In this document: one piece after another, positions 8,101 through 16,337 of the stretch
Numbering within the stretch: position 1 is the stretch's first letter
Layout: every line of letters starts with the position of its first letter
Origin: an uncultured Burkholderiales bacterium
GTDB lineage: Bacteria > Pseudomonadota > Gammaproteobacteria > Burkholderiales > Burkholderiaceae
DNA length: 64,000 nt
NCBI GenBank assembly: GCA_946480465.1
Contig: CAMLJY010000027.1
Span: 13,385 to 77,384, forward strand
Direction: 5' to 3'
Made by a program: the position numbers and the translations under genes
The notes under the pieces: generated by a model
The model's input: the letters and a program-made list of their open reading frames with translations, nothing else
Database searches by the model: none
What the model was told of the DNA's origin: nothing

Positions 8101-10350
8101 GCGGCGCGTTATCAGGAGGGCTACCAGAAAGGTGTGCACGACGAGGACGCGACGAAGCTGCTGAGGGCGCTGTGGGCCCTGCAGCAGCCGGCCGGCCTGC
8201 TGGTGCATGGGCCGGCGGCGCGCACCTTGGCGCTGGCCTGGTGGCAGCAGGCGCTGGACGACCCGGGCCGCGCCGCATTGCAGCGGCGCGCCCGCCAGGC
8301 GCTGCAGCTGCAGGCCGTGTTCGGTGCCGGCGCGGCCCTGCAGGCGCTGCAGAACGAGCTGGCCACGCAGCTGTCGGCTTTCGCCACCGAACGCGACGGT
8401 TCATCCGACCCGACGATCAGCGCCGACGCGGCCGCGTACTTGCCGCGTCAGCTGGCCGAGCCGCGCGGCGCCGAGGCGCCGGTCATCAGCGGTCCGGCCG
8501 AGGACCTGGCCGCGGCCCTGCAGCGCACCCTGGAACGCAGCGGCCAGTGGACCGCGTGGCTGCACGACCTGGACGCCGCCACGCCCGCCGAACGCTGGCG
8601 CACCGCGCGCGACTGGGTGGCGGCCTGCGCCGGCACGCAGGGCGATGCCGCGCTGCCGTGGATCGACGAAGCGGCCGGCGCACTGGCCTTGCGCGGTCCG
8701 CGCCAGCGCCACAACACCGAGCTGTCGGCCACGGTCGAAGGCCTGCTCGGCGACCACCCGCGCAACGCGGGCGGCCGCATGGTGCTGCAGCTCAACGACT
8801 TCTGGCGCCGCTTCGACCACCACGTCGGCCACGTGCAGCCCGGCTTCGAAGCCTTCCGCAAGCGACGCCACGCGCTGCTCGCCGCCGAGAAGCAGCGCCT
8901 GAAGCTGGCGCAGTTCCAGGCCAGGCCGCTGTCCACCTTCGTGCGCAACCGGCTGATCGACGAGGTCTACCTGCCGCTGGTGGGCGACAACCTGTCCAAG
9001 CAGCTGGGTGCGGCAGGCGCCGCCGCCCGCAGCGACCGCATGGGCCTGTTGCTGCTGATCTCGCCGCCGGGCTACGGCAAGACCACGCTGATGGAGTACG
9101 TGGCCGATCGCCTCGGCATGGTCTTCGTGCGCATCAACTGCCCGGTGCTGGGCCACCACGTCACCTCGGTCGACCCGGCCGCGGCGCCCAACAGCGCCGC
9201 GCGCCAGGAGCTGGAGAAGCTGAACCTGGGCCTGGCCATGGGCAGCAACGTGATGCTGTACCTGGACGACATCCAGCACACCGCGCCCGAGTTCCTGCAG
9301 AAGTTCATCGCGCTGGCCGACGGCACGCGGCGCATCGAAGGCGTGTGGGCCGGCGAGCCCCGCACCTACGACATGCGCGGCAAGCGCTTCGCGATCGTGA
9401 TGGCCGGCAACCCGTACACCGAGTCGGGCGAGGTCTTCAAGATCCCCGACATGCTGGCCAACCGCGCCGACATCCACAATCTGGGCGACGTGCTGTCCGG
9501 CCGCGAGGCGCTGTTCGCGCTGTCCTACCTGGAGAACTGCCTCACCTCCAACCCGGCGCTGTTGCCCTTGTCGTCACGCGACCCCAGGGACCTGCACCGC
9601 CTGGTCAAGATCGCCGAAGGCGGCGAGGTGGCCAGCAGCGAGTTCTCGCATCCCTACAGCGCGGCCGAACTGGAAGAGCTGGTCGCGCTGCTGAAGCGCC
9701 TGGGCCGCGCGCGCGATCTGCTGCTGAAGGTCAACCTGGCCTACATCGCCTCCGCGGCGCAGCAGGACGCCTACCGCGACGAGCCGCCCTTCAAGCTGCA
9801 GGGCAGCTACCGCAACATGGTGAAGCTGGCCGGCCGCATAACGCCGCTGATGAGCGACAGCGAGCTGGACGCACTGCTGCGCGACCACTACCGCGGCGAG
9901 GCGCAGACGCTGACCACCGGCGCCGAGGAGAACCTCTTGAAGCTGGCGCAGCTGCTGGGCAGCCCGACGGAGGACGAGGCGGCCCGCTGGCGCGCGATCA
10001 CCGAGGCCTTCCAGCGCCGCCGCCAATTGGGCGGCGAAGAGGTGGATGGCAGCACGCGCATCGCCTCCACGCTGCTGGAGGTGGCGCGCGCGGTGGGCGA
10101 GTTGAAGCCACCGCCGGTGCCGCCCGAACCGCCCGCCGCGCCGCCTGTCGAGCCCGGGCAGGAGCCCGAATCGCTGCGCCTGGCGCAAGCCGTGCTGGAG
10201 ATCGCGAAGACCTACCGCCAGCTCATCATGCCGCTGGTGGCCGCGACGGAAGAGCGCCTGAAGCTCGACCACAGTGCGTCGGGGCAGATGGAGCGGCTGG
10301 CCCGGCAGCTGGACGCGCGGCTGGCCGGTGCCAAGCGGCCGGCGGAATGA
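5137..10350 (+). CDS. Giant AAA+ ATPase with DUF3686 domain (annotated in relatives as DNA repair ATPase)
   Basis: A 1737-residue protein. Residues about 30-480 form a beta-rich region resembling DUF3686; about 500-860 are mostly helical coiled coil; after about 1290 comes a single AAA+ module of MoxR type. Walker A is SPPGYGKTT (1309-1317), Walker B LYLDD (1374-1378), sensor-1 Asn is in AGNP (N1425), and IPDMLANRAD (1436-1445) carries a likely arginine finger. The C-terminal about 250 residues are helical with a Pro-rich linker. The name DNA repair ATPase used for relatives is not backed by experiment that I know of. The GTG at 5137 overlaps the previous stop; an ATG at 5146 is an alternative. 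The downstream gene overlaps by ATGA. Confidence 0.82.
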   Translation: MNGMSEALDASQAGMPAAAGTPAERPVDHTEQMVAASGSYELLKSRLATLGGTLQAKARGLNEARVTAFGRSEQALLKRLRARTENNCVARDIVRIHDGLLLFGYNVFIGLRKETAVSDVFALYRLDEGSDELQPVPLAGSFLEDPRFASDFRELYAYYKQATLIQLRVTSDKLLAAFQIGQQLTDVRVFRWEIQRDGQLRYVDNRGERDIALPASHDFEWTVATREDHVSGKHPHVNVLDTVFVETLGGDLTVKVENNTETGLGIYSEPVEDAHQSLADADVAYARVGQLILLRIRPYRETTQRFLVYNPRTQQVQRIDAIGSACVQLPEDHGIIFPGGYYLQSGEHKRFDLPGEVVSALRFKRMIRSPNGEDVLYVFYEPGSGHYALFTYNLIEKTLATPILANGYARFADGRMLVFQADRGEPTRTHPMQLWRTPFAHEEHAHAQPAAEGFFGRIGNAELVRGISDLVGIARALGEQAPTRSAYEDLIRQAGRVGDAFFWLGEPEAQGIADDLRAVADGARATLAEFEKVDAIRRETANAIEQATRAQRALLTDIASTLWRQPEDFVGALDRLREQRGALHGLKDLRYADVSAIAAMDVVLAAEQQRVGERALQFLAADNAFDGQQRGLQQRAAELAQASTSPALAELLRLLDAQAAGLDLLTAQLGSLPGGDAVVRTRILDRISALYADINKLRAEARQRRRSLGASEARAEFGAQFKLFGQAVENALEFADTPEKCDEALTRLLAQLEELEGRFAEHDEFISDIAEQRETVYEALAARRQGLVEAQQRRAQAVAEAAGRILDGIPRRVAALREPAQVHSYFAADPMLGKLRQLVDDLRSLGAAVAADDIATRLKAAHDAALRAVRDQRELVADDGQTLKFGPHAFTINRQALDLALVPSGDGLVWQLTGTDYQVPAHDAELEALKPFWQQALPSESEHLSRAEYLAGTLLRDLLAGRGAIDAALLQATPEGTDPLRDAVRAAAAARYQEGYQKGVHDEDATKLLRALWALQQPAGLLVHGPAARTLALAWWQQALDDPGRAALQRRARQALQLQAVFGAGAALQALQNELATQLSAFATERDGSSDPTISADAAAYLPRQLAEPRGAEAPVISGPAEDLAAALQRTLERSGQWTAWLHDLDAATPAERWRTARDWVAACAGTQGDAALPWIDEAAGALALRGPRQRHNTELSATVEGLLGDHPRNAGGRMVLQLNDFWRRFDHHVGHVQPGFEAFRKRRHALLAAEKQRLKLAQFQARPLSTFVRNRLIDEVYLPLVGDNLSKQLGAAGAAARSDRMGLLLLISPPGYGKTTLMEYVADRLGMVFVRINCPVLGHHVTSVDPAAAPNSAARQELEKLNLGLAMGSNVMLYLDDIQHTAPEFLQKFIALADGTRRIEGVWAGEPRTYDMRGKRFAIVMAGNPYTESGEVFKIPDMLANRADIHNLGDVLSGREALFALSYLENCLTSNPALLPLSSRDPRDLHRLVKIAEGGEVASSEFSHPYSAAELEELVALLKRLGRARDLLLKVNLAYIASAAQQDAYRDEPPFKLQGSYRNMVKLAGRITPLMSDSELDALLRDHYRGEAQTLTTGAEENLLKLAQLLGSPTEDEAARWRAITEAFQRRRQLGGEEVDGSTRIASTLLEVARAVGELKPPPVPPEPPAAPPVEPGQEPESLRLAQAVLEIAKTYRQLIMPLVAATEERLKLDHSASGQMERLARQLDARLAGAKRPAE

Positions 10351-11072
10351 AGGTCGGCCGAATGACGAACGACGGTCCCACCACCGCCGAGCTGCTTGAC
10401 CAGCTGCAGCAAACGCTGGTCGATGAGGTGCTGAGCGACGACGAGAAGCGCAGCCTGGCGCAGGCCCTGCGCGAGGCGGAGCCGCCGGAAGACGCGCTGC
10501 GCCAGCTGCGCAACCGCGCCTTCACGCTGGTGCGCGAGCGCGCCGCCGAATCCACCGCCGTGCCGCTGCCGCTGTTGCGCTGGCTGGAAGGCGTGGTGCG
10601 CTGCATCGACAACGCCCGCGCGCCGGCGGAAGCCGTGCAGGCCATGGCCGCGTTCAGCCCCGGCGAGCAATGCCTGTCGCTGATCCGCGGCCACCTGCGC
10701 GGCGCGCGCCACCGCGCTGACCTGTGCGTCTTCACGCTGTCGGACGACCGCATCGCCGCCGAGGTGCTGGCCATGCACCGCCGCGGCGTGAAAGTGCGCC
10801 TGATCACCGATGGCGACAAGGCCTTCGACGCCGGCAGCGACGTGCATGCCTTGCGCCAAGCCGGCGTGCCGGTGGCTTTGGACGTCAGCGCCGCGCACAT
10901 GCACCACAAGTTCGCCCTCATCGACGGCGCCTGGCTGCTCAACGGCAGCTACAACTGGACCCGCAGCGCCTGCGAGCACAACGAGGAGAACGTGGTGCTG
11001 TGCAACCACCCGGCGCTGCTGGCGCAGTTCAGCGCGGTGTTTGAACGGCTCTGGGCGGCGCTGTCCACGTAG
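10347..11072 (+). CDS. Single-HKD phospholipase D-like protein
   Basis: A 241-residue protein. The first about 100 residues are helical and unrecognised; the rest is a PLD-fold domain. Its one HKD motif, HHKFALID, places the catalytic His at 186, Lys at 188 and Asp at 193, followed by GSYNWT as in Nuc and other phosphodiesterases. Proteins with one motif work as dimers and may cut DNA, RNA or phospholipid; the substrate here is not evident. There is no signal peptide. The ATG overlaps the stop of the ATPase gene. An in-frame ATG lies at 10362. It is the last gene of the operon; the next gene runs the other way. Confidence 0.82.
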   Translation: MKVGRMTNDGPTTAELLDQLQQTLVDEVLSDDEKRSLAQALREAEPPEDALRQLRNRAFTLVRERAAESTAVPLPLLRWLEGVVRCIDNARAPAEAVQAMAAFSPGEQCLSLIRGHLRGARHRADLCVFTLSDDRIAAEVLAMHRRGVKVRLITDGDKAFDAGSDVHALRQAGVPVALDVSAAHMHHKFALIDGAWLLNGSYNWTRSACEHNEENVVLCNHPALLAQFSAVFERLWAALST

Positions 11073-11114
11073 CGCCGCCGGCGCCCGGCCGCTCCGAAGC
11101 GGCCGCGCAGCTTC

Positions 11115-12557
11115 TCAGGCGGCTGCCCGCGTACCCGCGGGACCCTGTGCCGCGCCAGCGCCGCGCCGGCCGCGCCACCGGGCCTGCAGCACCCGCGCCA
11201 CGATGGCAGGCCGCATCAGCGACGGCGGCGCGGCCAGCAGGTGCGACACACGCTGGAAGGCCACCGCCACCACCGCGTCCTGCTGCGCGGCATCGAACAC
11301 CTTGGCCACGTAGGCGTTGATCACGCGCACCGGCCATGGCCGCTCACCTTGCACGCTGGGGATCGCGAGGTCGGCGCCCACCGCGGTCTGCCAGGCGATG
11401 TCGACCACGCGGGCCGCGGCGCGGAAGTAGCGCCCGGCCAGCTTGCGCTCGCCACCGGACAGCGCCGCCTGCAGCGCCTCGGCCTCGCAGGCGGCGACGC
11501 TCATGCCCTGGCCGAACACCGGGTTGAAGCTGCAGATGCTGTCGCCGATGGCGAGCACACCTTCGGGCAGGCGCAGCCGCTCGTAGAAGCGGCGCTGGCT
11601 GTGCGGGAAGCGGTAGCCGAAGGGTTCGCAGACGAACTCGGCGTCCTGGACCACGGCGGCCAGCTCGGGCGGCGCGCTGCGCTGCGCGCGGGCGATGAAG
11701 CCGGCGCGGTCCAGCGGCGGTGCGTCGTCGCCATAGCCACCCAGCGTCACCACCCAGCGATCGCCTTCCTGGCTCAGCAGCACCGACGGCACGGGGTGGT
11801 CCGCGGTGGCCGCGGTGATCACCGCCTCCAGCCCGGGCGCGTGCTGCGGTTCGCGCTTCAGGTAGGCGGTGGCGTAGCGGATGTCGACCTGCACCTGCTG
11901 CTCCTGCGGCGTGGCGTGGCCCAGCTCGGCCAGCCACTTCGGCAGGCGCGATGCGCGGCCGCTCGCGTCCACCACCAGCGCCGCGCGCAGCACGGCACCG
12001 GGGCCGCGGGCTTCGTCGTCCGCGGGGCGCCAGCGCAGGCCGTCGATGCGCTGCCCGCGCATGGGGCCGGCGAGCCCCTGCGCGTCCACGCCGGTGACCA
12101 CGCGCAGCCGTGGCAGCACCAGCACCCGGCGGCGCAGCACGCCTTCGATCGCAGCGCGGCCCAGGCACAGGCCTTGCGCATCGGCCCGCGCCTGAGCGAA
12201 GCGGCGGCGGCCGGCGTAGAACGCCGCCTGCAGGCCGACGTCGCCCAGCTGCCCGCCGGCCGCGAGCCACTCGTCGCCGATGCCGGGGAACAGCGCCTCG
12301 ATGGCCTGCCGGCCACGCGCCAGCAGCGCATGGGTGTGGCGGGTGTGCGGCGTGGCGCGGCGCGGCTCGTCGCCGGCGGTCAGCGGATGGCGGTCGAGCA
12401 GCCACACCTCCTCGAAGTGATCGTGCAGCACGCGCGCCGCGAGCAGGCCGGCCAGGCTGCCGCCGATCACGACGGCCCGTTTCGGCGCCGCCACGCGGGC
12501 CTGCACCTCTTCTTGATGGCAAAGCGCGGCCAGCGCGCGGGTGTCCAGCAGGGCCAT
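11115..12557 (-). CDS. FAD-dependent oxidoreductase / monooxygenase
   Basis: A 480-residue flavoprotein. A Rossmann dinucleotide site, VVIGGSLAGLLAARVL (about residues 28-43), and a second flavin motif, GVLAIGDSICSFNPVFGQGM (about 330-349), place it with the group that includes aromatic hydroxylases, halogenase-like and geranylgeranyl-reductase-like enzymes. The substrate is not predictable. CTGGAGA precedes the ATG. It is divergent from a TetR gene 183 bases away, so the regulator may control it. No membrane segment or signal peptide. Confidence 0.75.
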   Translation of the reverse strand: MALLDTRALAALCHQEEVQARVAAPKRAVVIGGSLAGLLAARVLHDHFEEVWLLDRHPLTAGDEPRRATPHTRHTHALLARGRQAIEALFPGIGDEWLAAGGQLGDVGLQAAFYAGRRRFAQARADAQGLCLGRAAIEGVLRRRVLVLPRLRVVTGVDAQGLAGPMRGQRIDGLRWRPADDEARGPGAVLRAALVVDASGRASRLPKWLAELGHATPQEQQVQVDIRYATAYLKREPQHAPGLEAVITAATADHPVPSVLLSQEGDRWVVTLGGYGDDAPPLDRAGFIARAQRSAPPELAAVVQDAEFVCEPFGYRFPHSQRRFYERLRLPEGVLAIGDSICSFNPVFGQGMSVAACEAEALQAALSGGERKLAGRYFRAAARVVDIAWQTAVGADLAIPSVQGERPWPVRVINAYVAKVFDAAQQDAVVAVAFQRVSHLLAAPPSLMRPAIVARVLQARWRGRRGAGAAQGPAGTRAAA

Positions 12558-12689
12558 CGTGGGTCTCCAGGGGGTGATGCTGCAGGTACGTCCGGCCATG
12601 CACCCTGGATGCAGGCGCTGCATCGTTGACCCCGCGAAGCGGGGGTGGCTCGCCGACCCGTGGCCCCGACGGCGGGCACGGCCATCGGC

Positions 12690-12718
12690 TTGCGATAACA
12701 GGTCGACCGACCAATAAT
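12690..12718 (+). promoter_or_regulatory. Promoter and possible TetR operator
   Basis: TTGCGA (12690-12695), a 17-base spacer and AATAAT (12713-12718) form a sigma-70-type promoter pointing at the TetR gene at 12741. The spacer contains GGTCGACCGACC (12701-12712), which includes the perfect palindrome GGTCGACC. That position would suit repression of both the TetR operon and the divergent oxidoreductase. The operator call is inference. Confidence 0.45.
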
Positions 12719-12740
12719 CACCCGGTCCCGACCGCTCACC

Positions 12741-13388
12741 ATGCCCCGGCCCTCCCAGCAACTCGACCAGGCCCTGCTGCGCAGCGGGCGCGCGCTGTAT
12801 CCGGCGCTGGGCTGCAGCGGCTTGTCGCAGCGCAAGCTGGCGGAGCACGCGGGCGTCAGCCCGGGCATGTTCCATTACCACTTCGCCAGCAAGGACGACT
12901 TCCTGCGCACGCTGCTGCAGCAGCTGTACGAGGAGATGTACGGCCCGCTGGCCGAGAGCGCCGGCGGCGAAGGCCAGCCGCTGGAACGGCTGCGGCGCGC
13001 GCTGTTCGGGCTCGCCCGCTTCGTGCGCGAACAACGGCCGCTGCTGATGCGCCTGGCGCTCGACGCCGGCGCCGGCCACGCCGTGGTGCAGCAGTTCATG
13101 CGCGACAACGCGCCGCGCCACCTGGGCGTGCTGCTGCGGCTGTTGAAGGAGGCTGAGCGCGCCGGCCAGCTGCCCGCGCTGCGCCACCCGCTGCAGCGCC
13201 TGGCGGTGTTGATGGGCACCGTGGTGGCGCCGCTGCTGATGGCGCCGGCGGTGGCGGCGCTGGGCATTGCCACGCCGGGCCCGTCGATCGAAACCCAGGT
13301 GTGCAGCGATGCGGCCATTGGCGCCCGCATCGCCCTGGCCTTGGCCGCGTTGCGCGGCGAGGCGCCCGATCCGCAGGTGTGGCGATGA
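12741..13388 (+). CDS. TetR/AcrR family transcriptional regulator
   Basis: A 215-residue repressor-type protein with an N-terminal helix-turn-helix (LSQRKLAEHAGVSPGMFHYHF, about residues 28-48) and a helical ligand domain. It leads an operon with a HlyD-type adaptor, an ABC ATPase and a permease, the same design as the E. coli cecR(ybiH)-ybhGFSR locus, where the TetR protein controls the exporter. Its stop overlaps the ATG of the adaptor gene. The inducing compound is unknown. Confidence 0.85.
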   Translation: MPRPSQQLDQALLRSGRALYPALGCSGLSQRKLAEHAGVSPGMFHYHFASKDDFLRTLLQQLYEEMYGPLAESAGGEGQPLERLRRALFGLARFVREQRPLLMRLALDAGAGHAVVQQFMRDNAPRHLGVLLRLLKEAERAGQLPALRHPLQRLAVLMGTVVAPLLMAPAVAALGIATPGPSIETQVCSDAAIGARIALALAALRGEAPDPQVWR

Positions 13389-14347
13389 CCCCGTGGCCGC
13401 GTCTTTTGTGCATTGGCGCCATGGCCCTGCTGCTGGCGGGCTGCGATCGTGCAGCACCGGCCGGCTGGGCGGGTTATGCCGAAGGCGACTATGTCTACGT
13501 CGCCGCGCCCCTGGCTGGCACGCTCGCCGCGCTGCCGGTGGCGGCGGGCGCCTCGGTGGCGCAGGGCGCGCTGCTCTTCACGCTGGATGCCGAGGCGGAG
13601 CGGCTGGCGCGCGCCGAGGCCCAGGCGCGCCGCAACGCGGCCGAAGCCCAGGCCGCCAACACCGACAGCGGCCGCCGTGCCGACGAGATCGCGGTGACCG
13701 AGGCGCAGCTGGCCCGCGCCCGCGCCCAGGCCGCGCTGGCGAAGAACGAACTGGCGCGGGTGCAGGCCCTGGTGGCGCAGCATTTCGTCTCGCCGGCGCA
13801 GCTGGACGACGCGCGCACCGCCGAGGCACAGGCGCGCGCGCAGGTGGCCGAGCTGGACGCCGCGCTGCGCGTGGCGCGCCTGCCGGCCCGAACGCAGGAA
13901 CGCGCGGCCGCCCACGCCAGCGCCGGCGCCGCAGCGGAAGCCGTGAAGCAGGCCGACTGGCGCCTGGCGCAGAAGACCCAGCGCGCACCGGCGGCCGCGC
14001 AGGTGGCCGACACCTTCTTCCGTCCCGGCGAGTGGGTGCCGGCCGGGCAGCCTGTGGTGTCGCTGCTGCCGCTGGGTGCGGTGAAGGCGCGCTTCTACGT
14101 CGCTGAAAGCGAGGCCGGCGCGCTGGCGCCCGGCCAGGCGGTGACGATCCGCTGCGACGGCTGCGGCGCGCCGATCGCCGCGCGCATCGCCCGCATCGCG
14201 ACGCAGGCCGAGTACACGCCGCCGGTGATCTATTCGAACTCGCAGCGCGCCAACCTGGTGTTCATGGTCGAGGCCAGGCCCGACACACCGGCCGACGCCG
14301 CGCGCCTGCGGCCCGGCCAGCCCATCGACGTTCGGAAGGTCGAATGA
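13385..14347 (+). CDS. HlyD-family efflux adaptor lipoprotein (YbhG-like)
   Basis: A 320-residue periplasmic adaptor. The signal ends in the lipobox LAGC with the lipidated Cys at residue 20. A split lipoyl/barrel-sandwich region (about residues 33-65 and 195-235) flanks a long Ala-rich alpha-helical hairpin (about 70-190). Such proteins link an inner-membrane pump to an outer-membrane channel. The gene overlaps the TetR stop by ATGA and is followed by ABC transporter genes. No TolC-type channel gene is in the cluster, so a shared channel elsewhere is implied. Confidence 0.85.
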   Translation: MTPWPRLLCIGAMALLLAGCDRAAPAGWAGYAEGDYVYVAAPLAGTLAALPVAAGASVAQGALLFTLDAEAERLARAEAQARRNAAEAQAANTDSGRRADEIAVTEAQLARARAQAALAKNELARVQALVAQHFVSPAQLDDARTAEAQARAQVAELDAALRVARLPARTQERAAAHASAGAAAEAVKQADWRLAQKTQRAPAAAQVADTFFRPGEWVPAGQPVVSLLPLGAVKARFYVAESEAGALAPGQAVTIRCDGCGAPIAARIARIATQAEYTPPVIYSNSQRANLVFMVEARPDTPADAARLRPGQPIDVRKVE

Positions 14348-14414
14348 GATCGCGGCGCGCGCCCGGATCGCCGGCGCTCGAGCGTGCGCCGGCTTCTCCG
14401 CATCGCCCGGAGGA

Positions 14415-15167
14415 ATGGGCGTGCTAGCGATCGATGTACGCGGCCTCACGAAACGCTTCGGCGGCCGCACCGTCGTCGACCACGTGGACCTGCAGCTCGA
14501 GCGTGGCCGCATCTGCGGCTTCCTGGGGCCGAACGGCAGCGGCAAGACGACGACGATCCGCATGATCTGCGGCCTGCTGAAGGCCGACGAAGGCAGCGGC
14601 ACCTGCCTGGGCCTGGACATCGCCGCCGGCGGCGCCGAGATCAAGCGCCAGGTCGGCTACATGACGCAGAAGTTCGGTCTCTACGAGGACCTGTCGATCC
14701 GCGAGAACCTGGACTTCATTGCGCGCCTGTTCCAGCTGCCGGGACGGCGCGCGCAAGTGGATGCTGCGCTCGACCGCCTGGGCCTCACGTCGCGCCAGAA
14801 GCAGCTGGCCGGCGAGCTGTCCGGCGGTTGGAAGCAACGCCTGGCGCTGGCCGCCTGCCTGCTGCACGAGCCGCAATTGCTGCTGCTGGACGAGCCCACC
14901 GCCGGCGTCGACCCCAAGGCCCGGCGCGAGTTCTGGGACGAGATTCACCAGCTGGCCGGGCAGGGCATCACCGTGCTGGTCTCCACGCACTACATGGACG
15001 AGGCCGAGCGCTGCCACGAGCTGTGCTACATCGCCTACGGCCACGTGCTGGCGCGTGGCACGGCCGCGCAGATCGTCGAACAGGCCGGCGCGCGCGACCT
15101 GGAAGACGCCTTCGTGCGCCTCGTCGACCGCGCGCAGGACAACTTCGCCGCGGCTCCCTCGCGATGA
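14415..15167 (+). CDS. ABC transporter ATP-binding protein
   Basis: A 250-residue nucleotide-binding subunit with Walker [10 protein letters not shown] (39-47), signature LSGGWKQR (about 136-143), Walker [13 protein letters not shown] and the H-loop STHYMDEA. The order adaptor, ATPase, ABC-2 permease matches Ybh-type drug exporters; E. coli YbhF carries two ATPase domains, this one has one. CCGGAGG precedes the ATG closely. The stop overlaps the permease ATG. Confidence 0.88.
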   Translation: MGVLAIDVRGLTKRFGGRTVVDHVDLQLERGRICGFLGPNGSGKTTTIRMICGLLKADEGSGTCLGLDIAAGGAEIKRQVGYMTQKFGLYEDLSIRENLDFIARLFQLPGRRAQVDAALDRLGLTSRQKQLAGELSGGWKQRLALAACLLHEPQLLLLDEPTAGVDPKARREFWDEIHQLAGQGITVLVSTHYMDEAERCHELCYIAYGHVLARGTAAQIVEQAGARDLEDAFVRLVDRAQDNFAAAPSR

Positions 15168-16306
15168 CCATGAACGGCGGCCTGTCCCTCGCCCGCACCG
15201 CCGCGGTCTTCGTCAAGGAGCTGCAGCAGATGCTGCGCGACCGCCTGACCTTCGCGATGGCGGTGGGCGTGCCCATCCTGCAGCTGGTGCTGTTCGGCTA
15301 CGCGATCAACACCGATCCCAAGGGTTTGCCCACGGTGCTGGTGGCCGAGGACGGCGGACCGCTGGCGCGCAGCGTCTCGGCGGCGCTGCAGAACTCCGGC
15401 TACTTCCACATCGTCACGCACACGGGGCGCGAGGCCGAGGGCGAGGCGCTGCTCGAACGCGGCGACGCGCAGTTCATGGTGGTGATTCCGCCCGATTTCA
15501 CGCGTCGCCTCGTGCGCGGCGAACGGGCGCCGATGCTGATCGCCGTCGATGCCACCGACCCCTCCGCCTCGGGCAACGCCATCGCGGCGCTGCAGCCGCT
15601 GCTCACGCAGGCGCTGCGCGCCGACGCCACCGGCCCGCTGGCCCACCTGGCGACCAAGGAAGCGCCGATCGACGTGCGCATCCACCGCCGCTACAACCCC
15701 GAGGGCCTGTCGCGCTACAACATCGTGCCGGGCCTGATCGGCACCATCCTGACCATGACGATGGTGATGCTCACCAGCCTCGCGATGACGCGCGAGCGCG
15801 AGCGCGGCACGATGGAAAACCTGCTCGCCACGCCGGTGCGCCCGCTGGAGGTGATGCTGGGCAAGATCCTGCCCTACGTGCTGGTGGGCTACATCCAGCT
15901 GGGCGTGATCATGCTGGCCGCGTGGCTCTTGTTCGAGGTGCCGATGGTCGGCAGCCTGGCGCTGCTGATGGCGATGATCGGCGTCTTCATGCTCGCCAAC
16001 CTGGGCGTGGGCTTCACCTTCTCCACGCTCGCGAAGAACCAGCTGCAGGCGCTGCAGATGACCTTCTTCTTCTTCCTGCCGTCGATGCTGCTGTCGGGCT
16101 TCATGTTCCCCTTCCGCGGCATGCCGCACTGGGCGCAGGCGCTGGGCGAGGTGCTGCCGCTCACGCACTTCCTGCGCATCGTGCGCGGCATCCTGCTCAA
16201 GGGCAATGGCCTGGCCGAGCTGCTGCCCGAGCTGTGGCCGATGCTCGCTTTCCTGCTGGCCGCCGGCGCGCTGGCGATGGCACGCTATCGTCGGACGCTC
16301 GATTGA
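15164..16306 (+). CDS. ABC-2 type permease (YbhS/YbhR-like)
   Basis: A 380-residue inner-membrane permease with an N-terminal membrane helix (about residues 29-47), a large periplasmic loop and five C-terminal membrane helices, the ABC-2 design. [15 protein letters not shown] is the conserved cytoplasmic coupling segment of this family. Only one permease gene is present, so it would act as a homodimer with the upstream ATPase, whereas E. coli uses YbhS plus YbhR. Last gene of the tetR-hlyD-ABC operon. Confidence 0.87.
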   Translation: MTMNGGLSLARTAAVFVKELQQMLRDRLTFAMAVGVPILQLVLFGYAINTDPKGLPTVLVAEDGGPLARSVSAALQNSGYFHIVTHTGREAEGEALLERGDAQFMVVIPPDFTRRLVRGERAPMLIAVDATDPSASGNAIAALQPLLTQALRADATGPLAHLATKEAPIDVRIHRRYNPEGLSRYNIVPGLIGTILTMTMVMLTSLAMTRERERGTMENLLATPVRPLEVMLGKILPYVLVGYIQLGVIMLAAWLLFEVPMVGSLALLMAMIGVFMLANLGVGFTFSTLAKNQLQALQMTFFFFLPSMLLSGFMFPFRGMPHWAQALGEVLPLTHFLRIVRGILLKGNGLAELLPELWPMLAFLLAAGALAMARYRRTLD

Positions 16307-16337
16307 CGAGCGTGACCACCCCCGAGGAGGAGAGCCG

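Noticed and set aside
168..11072. Reading the operon as a classic psp (phage shock) operon
   Set aside because: No pspF, pspB or pspC, no sigma-54 site; the promoter is sigma-70 type and the PspA-like protein pairs with a YjfI-like protein.
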